Shown in pieces: positions 42,183 through 48,448 of a stretch of DNA of 48,448 nt. Source of the DNA: Thiobacillus sp. 65-1059 (GTDB taxonomy: Bacteria; Pseudomonadota; Gammaproteobacteria; Burkholderiales; Thiobacillaceae); the NCBI GenBank assembly GCA_001897675.1, contig MKUE01000117.1, positions 1 through 48,448 on the forward strand, given 5' to 3'. The notes beneath the pieces were generated by a model that worked only from the letters and a program-made list of their open reading frames with translations, was not told where the DNA came from and did no database searches. The position numbers and the translations under genes were made by a program. The stretch's first letter is position 1; each line of letters starts with the position of its first letter.

Positions 42183-44789
42183 TCAGGGACTCGCCTCTTG
42201 CGCTTCGAGCCTTGAGTCTTGCGCCTTGAGGCTGCCATCGGCCGGCTGCCTGAAATTGGAGAGCCGCAGCGCGTTCAGCACCACCAGCAAGGAACTGGCC
42301 GACATGCCGATGCCGGCGATCCATGGCGTGACGTAACCGAGCGCGGCGGCGGGAATGGCGATGAGGTTGTAGCCGAGCGCCCAGCCGAGGTTCTGGCGGA
42401 TGATGTGCTGGGTCTTGCGGGCGAGCGCGACGCCTTCGGACAGCGTGGCCAGCCGGCTGCCCAGCATCACCATGTCGGCGGCGGCCTGCGCGACGTCGGC
42501 GCCTTCGCCCATGGCAATCGACACCTGCGCGCCGGCCAGCACCGGCGCATCGTTGATGCCGTCGCCCACCATGGCGACGATGCGGCCTTGCTGCTGCAGC
42601 GCATTGACGTAGGCGAGCTTGTCTTCCGGCAGGGCGCCGGCGTGCCATTCCTCGATGCCGAGCTGCCGTGCGGTCGCCCGCACCGCGCCCGCGGCGTCGC
42701 CCGACACCAGGTGCAGGCGCAGGCCCTGTTGCCGCAGCGCGGCGAGCGCGGCGGCGGCATCCGCGCGCGGGGTGTCGGCCAGCGCGAACCAGGCAATCGG
42801 CCCGGATTCATCGGCCAGCGCCACCCAGCTCTCATGCCCTTCAGCGTGCTTGTGCCCGTTTTTTGGGTGCTTGTGCCCGTTTTCTGGGTACTCGCCGCCG
42901 CCGGGTGCGGGCGGCGCTGCGCCGGCGGCGGCAAAGCGCGGCGAACCCAGGCGATAGCTGCGGCCGGCGATGGTTCCTTCGACGCCGCGCCCCGGGGTGT
43001 TGCGGATGCCGCTGGCGGTGACGGCCGGCGATGCGGCCTCTCTCAACACCCGCGAGGGGTACGCCGCCAGACGCTCGCCCTCCGGGCGGTCTTGGCGCAG
43101 GGCACGCGCGATCGGGTGTTCCGACCCCGCTTCGAGCGCGGCGGCAATGGCGCCGACCTCGTTTTCGGTGCGCCCGCCCAGCGCCACCACGCGGCGCACG
43201 GAGAGGCGGCCGTGGGTGAGCGTGCCGGTCTTGTCGAACACCAGGTCGGTGGCGCGCGCCAGGGTTTCCAGCGCGTGGCCGCGGGTGGTCAAGAGGCCCA
43301 GCCGGGTGAGCCGGCCGGTGGCGGTGGTCAGCGCGGCGGGGGTGGCGAGCCCGAGCGCGCAGGGGCAGGTGACGACCAGGATCGACACCACGATCCACAG
43401 CACTTTCGACGGGTCGATGGCGTACCAGGCGAGGCCGACCACGACGGTGATCAGCAGCAGCAGGCCGACGAACCAGGCGGCGGCGCGGTCGGCCAGCTGG
43501 CCGATGCGCGGTTTCTCGCTTTGCGCGCGGTCGAGCAGGCGCACGATGGAGGCGAGCCGGGTGTCGGCGCCGAGCTTGTCCACCCGCACCACCAGCGGGC
43601 TGGCCTGGTTGAGGCTGCCGCCGACCACTCTCGAGTGCACGGTTTTCGATACCGGCAGCGATTCGCCGGTGAGCATCGCCTCGCTCACCGCGCTGTCGCC
43701 CTCGACCACCGCGCCGTCGGCGGGCAGCGTTTCGCCGGGGCGCACCAGCACATGGTCGCCGACCGCCAGCCGGGCCACCGGCACCTGCTCCTCGTCGCGC
43801 GCTGGCCAGTTGGGCAGCCGCGTGGTGGCGGCAGGAATCAGTTTCACCAGTTCCTCGATCGCGGCGCCGGCGCGGCGGCGCGCGTTCATTTCGAGAAAGC
43901 GCCCGGTCAGGAGCAGGAAGACGAACATGGTGACCGAGTCGTAGTACACCTCGCCGCGGCCGGAAAAGGTGCCGTAGACGCTGGCGACGAAGGCGGTGCC
44001 GATGCCCAGCGCCACCGGCACGTCCATGCCCAGGGTGCGGCGCTTGACGTCGCGCCAGGCGCCGATGAAGAACGGCCACGCCGAATACACCACGACCGGG
44101 ATGGTGAGGATGAGGCTCGCCCAGCGCATCAGCAGGCGGATGTCGGTGGTCATGTCGGTGGCGATGTAGGTCGGCAGCGCATACATCATCACCTGCATCA
44201 TGCCGAGTCCGGCGATGGCAAGCCGCTTGATCGCGGTGTTGCGTTCGCGCTTGTGGATGTCGTCGGAACGGCCGGGGTCGAAGGGGTGGGCGATGTAGCC
44301 GATGTCCGACACCGCCTTCAGAATCGCCGACAACTGGATGCGGCTGTTGTCCCAGCGCACCCGCGCGCGGCGGGTGGCGTAGTTGATCTCCACCGACAGC
44401 ACGCCCGGCAGTCTTGCGATGTGGCGCTCGTTCAGCCAGATGCATGCGGCGCAGACGATGTTTTCCAGGATCAGCGCAGCCTCGCGGATGTTCTCCGTTT
44501 CCGTCCGCACGAAGCTTTCCTGGATTTCCGGCAGATCGTACAGCCCCAGCTGCGCCAGTTCGGCTTCCGCCTGCTGGGGCGTGGCGGGCAGCGCGGTGCG
44601 GTGGGTGTAATACGCGCCCTGGCCGCTGTCGACGATGGTCTGCGCCACCGCCTGGCAGCCGCGGCAGCAGGCGCGGCGCATTTCGCCTTCGAACTGGATG
44701 GGGTAGGCCGCGCCGTCCGGCACTGGCAGGCCGCAGTGGAAGCAGCCCGAAAAAGACGGGGCGTCCGCGAGTCTAGGAGAGTGGCTCAC
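42183..44789 (-). CDS. ccoI: Copper-translocating P1B-type ATPase CcoI
   Basis: An 868-residue metal-pumping ATPase for cbb3 oxidase maturation. The N-terminus has CFHCGLPVPDG and ACCRGCQAVA (DUF2318/ATPase-associated Cys motifs) and an HMA-like ENIVCAACIWL. The core has GESLPVSKTV, the CPC metal motif TCPCALGLA, DKTGTLTHG with the phosphorylated Asp, and VGDGINDAPVLAGAQV. The nucleotide-binding domain carries a His-rich insert (ENGHKHPKNGHKHAEGH near 632-650) made from a tandem DNA repeat, and the extreme C-terminus (AQDSRLEAQEASP) is also repeat-derived. Adjacent to ccoS. Confidence 0.95.
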   Translation of the reverse strand: MSHSPRLADAPSFSGCFHCGLPVPDGAAYPIQFEGEMRRACCRGCQAVAQTIVDSGQGAYYTHRTALPATPQQAEAELAQLGLYDLPEIQESFVRTETENIREAALILENIVCAACIWLNERHIARLPGVLSVEINYATRRARVRWDNSRIQLSAILKAVSDIGYIAHPFDPGRSDDIHKRERNTAIKRLAIAGLGMMQVMMYALPTYIATDMTTDIRLLMRWASLILTIPVVVYSAWPFFIGAWRDVKRRTLGMDVPVALGIGTAFVASVYGTFSGRGEVYYDSVTMFVFLLLTGRFLEMNARRRAGAAIEELVKLIPAATTRLPNWPARDEEQVPVARLAVGDHVLVRPGETLPADGAVVEGDSAVSEAMLTGESLPVSKTVHSRVVGGSLNQASPLVVRVDKLGADTRLASIVRLLDRAQSEKPRIGQLADRAAAWFVGLLLLITVVVGLAWYAIDPSKVLWIVVSILVVTCPCALGLATPAALTTATGRLTRLGLLTTRGHALETLARATDLVFDKTGTLTHGRLSVRRVVALGGRTENEVGAIAAALEAGSEHPIARALRQDRPEGERLAAYPSRVLREAASPAVTASGIRNTPGRGVEGTIAGRSYRLGSPRFAAAGAAPPAPGGGEYPENGHKHPKNGHKHAEGHESWVALADESGPIAWFALADTPRADAAAALAALRQQGLRLHLVSGDAAGAVRATARQLGIEEWHAGALPEDKLAYVNALQQQGRIVAMVGDGINDAPVLAGAQVSIAMGEGADVAQAAADMVMLGSRLATLSEGVALARKTQHIIRQNLGWALGYNLIAIPAAALGYVTPWIAGIGMSASSLLVVLNALRLSNFRQPADGSLKAQDSRLEAQEASP
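42843..42890. repeat. Tandem repeat coding His-rich insert
   Basis: Two neighbouring near-identical units of about 21-24 bp (TGCTTGTGCCCGTTTT with TTGGG or CTGGG) inside ccoI encode NGHKHPKNGHKHAEGH. Contrasts with the surrounding high-GC code. Confidence 0.75.
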
Positions 44790-44873
44790 GCATCGCCCCG
44801 CAGGAGAACGCTATGGCGCGGCAAACCCGGGAGAGAGATCGGGCCGGCCGCAGGCGTCAGGTGCAGCTTGTTG

Positions 44874-45449
44874 TCAGAAACGGAACCCGTAGCCGATACC
44901 CCACACCACCGGATTGATTTCCAGGTTGGTGAGCTTGACGCCGTTATTTTTGACGTCGGTATCGATCCAGATTTTCTTAACGTCGAGGTTGATATAGCCA
45001 TTCTTGGTTACCGCAATGTCCACGCCTGCCTGCAGGGCGCCGCCGAAGCTGTTCTTTCCGACGCTCAGGCCGGGAGCAAGATCGACATTATAGAAGCGGG
45101 TGTAGTTCACGCCCGCACCGACGTAGGGCTTGATCGTCGGCGTCGGGTTGAAGTGGTACTGCAGCGTCAGCGTGGGCGGCAGGTGGCTCAGCTTGCCGAT
45201 GCTGGCGCCGTTCAGCGTCGCTTCGTGGCGCGCGGTGCCGAGAATGAGTTCCACCCCGATGTTGGGCGTGACGAAGTAGGTGAAGTCGACTTCCGGCACC
45301 CATTCGCTGGATACATCGAGCCCGGGCAGGCCGGAGGATTTGACGTCGGGGGCGATGTCGATGGCGCGCACGCGCATCATCCAGTTGTCGGCCAGGGCGG
45401 AGGCGGGCAGGGCGGCAATCATTGCAAGGGCAAGCAGGGATTTCTTCAT
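44874..45449 (-). CDS. ompW: OmpW-family outer membrane protein
   Basis: ATG 45449 follows AGGAG (ACAGGAGCCGTGAAC). The 191-residue product has a signal peptide (MKKSLLALAMIAALPASALA) and an eight-stranded barrel pattern: DFTYFVTPNIGVELILG, HLPPTLTLQYHFNP, KPYVGAGVNYTRFY, NSFGGALQAGVDI, NGYINLDVKKIWI and a terminal aromatic residue F. OmpW proteins form narrow hydrophobic channels. It is divergent from aat across 106 AT-rich bp. Confidence 0.92.
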   Translation of the reverse strand: MKKSLLALAMIAALPASALADNWMMRVRAIDIAPDVKSSGLPGLDVSSEWVPEVDFTYFVTPNIGVELILGTARHEATLNGASIGKLSHLPPTLTLQYHFNPTPTIKPYVGAGVNYTRFYNVDLAPGLSVGKNSFGGALQAGVDIAVTKNGYINLDVKKIWIDTDVKNNGVKLTNLEINPVVWGIGYGFRF

Positions 45450-45555
45450 GTTCACGGCTCCTGTCAAAAAAGATAAAAATATAAACAAGACATGCATATC
45501 GTAATAAATAAACAATTCGGGCGCAAGCCAAAAATGAATCCGCTACCATGACGGC

Positions 45556-46248
45556 ATGAGCGAATGTTTCCAAAAAGCCACATTCTTTCCCGCGGTCGAA
45601 ACCGCGCTCGCCGAACCCAACGGCCTGCTGGCGATGGGAGGCGACCTGTCGGCCGGGCGCCTGCTGGATGCTTATCGCCACGGCATCTTTCCCTGGTTCA
45701 ACCCCGGCGAACCCATCCTGTGGTGGAGCCCCGATCCGCGCATGGTGCTGGTGCCGGGCGAGATCCGCGTCGCCCGTTCGCTGGCCAAGCGCATCCGCAA
45801 TGGCGGCTTCGAGACACGTGTGGATACGGCGTTTGCCGAGGTGATGCGCGCCTGCGCCGCGCCGCGCGGCGGCGCGGGCGGCACCTGGATTTCCCCGGCG
45901 ATGGTGGCGGCCTACACCCGCCTGTTCGATGCCGGCTACGCGCATTCGGTGGAAACCTGGCGCGACGGCAAGCTGGTGGGCGGCCTCTACGGCGTGGCGA
46001 TCGGCCGCATGTTCTACGGCGAATCGATGTTCAGCCGCGAACCCGATGCCTCCAAGGTGGCGCTGGTGCGGCTGGCGCAGCAGTTGCGGCGTTGGGAATT
46101 CGGCCTCATCGACTGCCAGATGGAGACTCCGCATCTGGCCAGCCTGGGCGCGCGCACGCTGCCGCGCGCGGCGTTCACGGCAAGGCTGGCGGAGTTGGTA
46201 AACTTGCCGCATCGGCCCGGCCCCTGGAATTTCGATGCATCCGACTGA
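45556..46248 (+). CDS. aat: Leucyl/phenylalanyl-tRNA-protein transferase
   Basis: Attaches Leu or Phe to N-terminal Arg/Lys, making N-degrons for ClpAP. The 230-residue protein has [80 protein letters not shown] and [18 protein letters not shown]. It overlaps bpt by 14 bp; the two enzymes cover complementary N-terminal residues in the N-degron pathway. Confidence 0.97.
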   Translation: MSECFQKATFFPAVETALAEPNGLLAMGGDLSAGRLLDAYRHGIFPWFNPGEPILWWSPDPRMVLVPGEIRVARSLAKRIRNGGFETRVDTAFAEVMRACAAPRGGAGGTWISPAMVAAYTRLFDAGYAHSVETWRDGKLVGGLYGVAIGRMFYGESMFSREPDASKVALVRLAQQLRRWEFGLIDCQMETPHLASLGARTLPRAAFTARLAELVNLPHRPGPWNFDASD

Positions 46249-46975
46249 ACCGCCGTTCCAGCGCATCCAGTTTTACCTGACCGCGCATTACGACTGCAGC
46301 TATCTGCCGGGCCGGCGCTCGCGCTCGCAGGTCGCCACGCCCACCCACCTGATCGACGGCCATGCCTACAGCGCGCTGATCCGCGCCGGTTTCCGCCGCA
46401 GCGGACAGTTCACCTATCGCCCGCATTGCGAGCACTGCCACGCCTGCGTGCCGGTGCGGGTCGACGTTGCGGGCTTCGTCCCCAACCGCACCCAGCGCCG
46501 CTGCCTCAAGCGCAACCGGCACCTGGCCGCGCGTTTCCTGCCGCTCGATTTCAGGGAGGAGCATTACGCGCTGTATCGCGCCTACCTCGGCAGCCGCCAC
46601 GCCGGCGGCGGCATGGACCGCGACGGCCCCGACCAGTACACCCAGTTCCTGCTGTCGTCCAACGTCGACAGCGTGATGGCCGAGTTCCGCGACGGCGACA
46701 CCCTGGTGATGATCTCGGTCATCGACCAGATCGAGGACGGCCTGTCGGCGGTCTACACCTTTTTCGATCCCGCGCGCGCGCAGGACAGTCTCGGCGTCTA
46801 CGGCGTGCTGTGGCAGATCGAACTGGCGAAGCGACTGGAACTGCCCTATCTCTACCTCGGCTACTGGATCGCCGAGAGCCGCAAGATGGCGTACAAGAAA
46901 CAGTACCCGCCGCTGCAGGGGCTGGTCGACGGCCGCTGGCAGGTGATGGAACCGGAATGCGGCGCTGGGGCGTGA
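46235..46975 (+). CDS. bpt: Aspartate/glutamate leucyltransferase (Bpt/Ate family)
   Basis: Transfers Leu from Leu-tRNA to N-terminal Asp or Glu. The 246-residue protein starts with [20 protein letters not shown] and has [18 protein letters not shown] with the conserved cysteine cluster, [41 protein letters not shown] and [24 protein letters not shown]-fold acyltransferase of the N-end rule pathway. Its start lies within aat. Confidence 0.95.
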   Translation: MHPTEPPFQRIQFYLTAHYDCSYLPGRRSRSQVATPTHLIDGHAYSALIRAGFRRSGQFTYRPHCEHCHACVPVRVDVAGFVPNRTQRRCLKRNRHLAARFLPLDFREEHYALYRAYLGSRHAGGGMDRDGPDQYTQFLLSSNVDSVMAEFRDGDTLVMISVIDQIEDGLSAVYTFFDPARAQDSLGVYGVLWQIELAKRLELPYLYLGYWIAESRKMAYKKQYPPLQGLVDGRWQVMEPECGAGA

Positions 46976-47799
46976 TCGCGGTGCTGGCGATGCTGTCGGG
47001 CTGCGCGCTCACCGTGAGCGATCCGCGCGCGCTGCGCCCGATCGACAGCTTCGTCCCGCTGGCAGGCGATGCGCGCGTCTGGGTCGAGCCGGGCCATGAG
47101 GCCTACGGCGCGCGCGTGGCGGCAGCGCTGCCGGCCGCCATCGCGCGGGTCGAAGCAGCGCACTACCTGCCGTTTGCCCGCCCGCCGCGGGTATACGTAT
47201 GCGGCAGCGAGGCCTGTTTCCGGCGCTATGTGATGACGCCGAAACTCTCCGCCGCGGTGGTGCCGGACAACCGCCTGATCCTGTCGCCCAATCTCGACGG
47301 CCGCGAGAAGCACCGGCTGTCCGCGCTGCTCGCCCACGAACTGGCGCACCTGCATCTCGGGCAGCGCATCGGCCACTACCACAGCACCCTGCCGGTCTGG
47401 TTCCACGAAGGCTGGGCTTCGCTTGCCGCGGATGGAGGGGGGGCCGAGTATGCGACCGACGCGCAGGCATACGCCGCGATCCGTGCCGGACGGCGGGTCA
47501 ACCCCGCCACGCGCGACGCGCCCGACAAGCGCCACCGTGCCGGCGCGTTCGGCCTGGATATTTTCGAGTTCTATCGCCAGTCCATGCTGCTGGTCGGCTG
47601 GCTGAAAGCGCAGGACGAAACGCGCTTCCGTCGGCTGGTTCTGGCCGTGCAGGACAACGCCGATTTCGAGATCGCCTTCTGGGATATCTACGGCCAGGCG
47701 CCGGCCGCCCTGCTTGCCGGGTTTTACGACGGCGTGCGGAGCGAAACCGTATTCAACGATAATGGGCTGCCGATCCAGGCCGCCCCGGCAAAACCTTAA
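46957..47799 (+). CDS. Lipoprotein metallopeptidase-like protein
   Basis: ATG 46957 overlaps bpt by 19 bp. The 280-residue product starts [19 protein letters not shown], a lipoprotein signal with a Cys at 16. A zinc-peptidase motif [10 protein letters not shown] (HExxH) lies near residue 130, with a downstream [12 protein letters not shown] (likely glutamate ligand), the arrangement of a gluzincin. The substrate is unknown; context next to the N-degron transferases may be fortuitous. Confidence 0.8.
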   Translation: MRRWGVIAVLAMLSGCALTVSDPRALRPIDSFVPLAGDARVWVEPGHEAYGARVAAALPAAIARVEAAHYLPFARPPRVYVCGSEACFRRYVMTPKLSAAVVPDNRLILSPNLDGREKHRLSALLAHELAHLHLGQRIGHYHSTLPVWFHEGWASLAADGGGAEYATDAQAYAAIRAGRRVNPATRDAPDKRHRAGAFGLDIFEFYRQSMLLVGWLKAQDETRFRRLVLAVQDNADFEIAFWDIYGQAPAALLAGFYDGVRSETVFNDNGLPIQAAPAKP

Positions 47800-47811
47800 C
47801 CCCACTTCACG

Positions 47812-48448
47812 ATGAAACCCTACCTCGACCTGATGCGCCACGTGCTCGAGCACGGCACCCGCAAAGACGACCGCACCGGCACCGGCACCCTGTCGGTGTT
47901 CGGCTGGCAGATGCGCTACGACCTCGCCGCAGGCTTTCCGCTGGTCACCACCAAGAAATGCCACCTGCGTTCCATCATCCACGAGCTTCTGTGGTTCCTG
48001 CAGGGCGACACCAACATCGGATATCTGAAGGAAAACGGCGTCTCGATCTGGGACGAATGGGCCGACGAAAACGGCGACCTCGGCCCGGTATACGGCCACC
48101 AGTGGCGCAGCTGGCCGAAGCCCGACGGCAGCTCCATCGACCAGATCGGCGAGGTGGTGAAGACGCTCAAACAAAACCCCGACTCGCGCCGCATTATCGT
48201 CTCCGCATGGAACGTCGCCGATCTCGACAGGATGGCGCTGGCGCCGTGCCACGCCTTCTTCCAGTTCTACGTCGCCGACGGCAGGCTCTCGTGCCAGCTA
48301 TACCAGCGCAGCGCCGACATCTTCCTCGGCGTGCCGTTCAACATCGCCTCCTACGCGCTGCTGACGCTGATGATGGCGCAGGTCACCGGCCTGAAGCCGG
48401 GCGACTTCGTCCATACCCTGGGCGACGCCCACCTGTACCTCAACCATC
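47812..48448 (+). CDS. thyA: Thymidylate synthase, 3' end outside window
   Basis: Converts dUMP to dTMP using methylene-tetrahydrofolate. The visible 212 residues have [80 protein letters not shown] with the catalytic Cys, [19 protein letters not shown] and GDAHLYLNH at the edge. The gene is intact as far as seen and is truncated by the window end. Confidence 0.97.
   Translation, partial: MKPYLDLMRHVLEHGTRKDDRTGTGTLSVFGWQMRYDLAAGFPLVTTKKCHLRSIIHELLWFLQGDTNIGYLKENGVSIWDEWADENGDLGPVYGHQWRSWPKPDGSSIDQIGEVVKTLKQNPDSRRIIVSAWNVADLDRMALAPCHAFFQFYVADGRLSCQLYQRSADIFLGVPFNIASYALLTLMMAQVTGLKPGDFVHTLGDAHLYLNH

Noticed and set aside
42219-45476. 1085-codon rightward frame opposite ccoI
   Set aside because: Antisense shadow of ccoI and ompW without any domain; caused by high GC at third positions.

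Overview
The window looks like a chromosome segment of a high-GC betaproteobacterium, probably near Thiobacillus or other Nitrosomonadales. I infer this from the pcnB-folK-dNK-panB-panC-panD order, the aat-bpt pair, the ccoI-ccoS pair and the high GC of the core genes; I cannot name the species. The window has two very different parts.

Part 1 (1-18.1 kb) is accessory DNA with lower GC and many small genes. At 1-5.7 kb a leftward defence-type cluster encodes an SNF2-family helicase, a type III Mod-like adenine methyltransferase and a DUF3644 protein that runs off the left edge. From 5.9 to 14.2 kb lie about twenty mostly unrecognised small genes, several with TTG or GTG starts behind good Shine-Dalgarno sequences. 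They include two consecutive HTH-like proteins, small membrane proteins, a 238-bp imperfect direct repeat flanking a 2-kb cassette, a chain of stem-loops ending in an intrinsic terminator (candidate small RNA or replication/control region), a DnaA box and phased iterons. A 56-bp 3' piece of a class II tRNA-Leu(CAA) gene at 14246-14301 has no 5' half. It is the expected distal attachment-site scar of an integrated element lying to its left. Right of the scar are a DUF2971 gene, a decayed tyrosine integrase, and an XRE regulator-DUF5131 (three-Cys-motif) operon converging on tcmP (three-Cys-motif partner).

Part 2 (18.6-48.4 kb) is core chromosome. A tightly packed rightward locus pgi-glk-glgC-GH57-malQ-glgB-glgA-glgP carries glycogen synthesis, remodelling and phosphorolysis together with entry and exit of glucose units. 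Many junctions are ATGA stop-start overlaps. After a secreted protein of unknown function and a 40-bp palindromic terminator comes a long leftward block, read from right to left: ccoI-ccoS (cbb3 oxidase maturation), a 65-aa protein, a secreted amidohydrolase, a lipoprotein cyclophilin, a FecCD-type permease, an inserted HNH-like gene, the matching ABC ATPase, pcnB, folK, a deoxynucleoside kinase and panB-panC-panD (pantothenate synthesis). An ompW-like gene diverges from aat-bpt (N-degron tagging), a lipoprotein metallopeptidase and thyA, which is cut by the right edge.

Most notable points: the helicase/Mod/DUF3644 cluster, the tRNA scar, the long direct repeat and structured RNA candidate inside the element, the XRE-DUF5131-TcmP arrangement, and a Pgi that lacks the usual catalytic glutamate.
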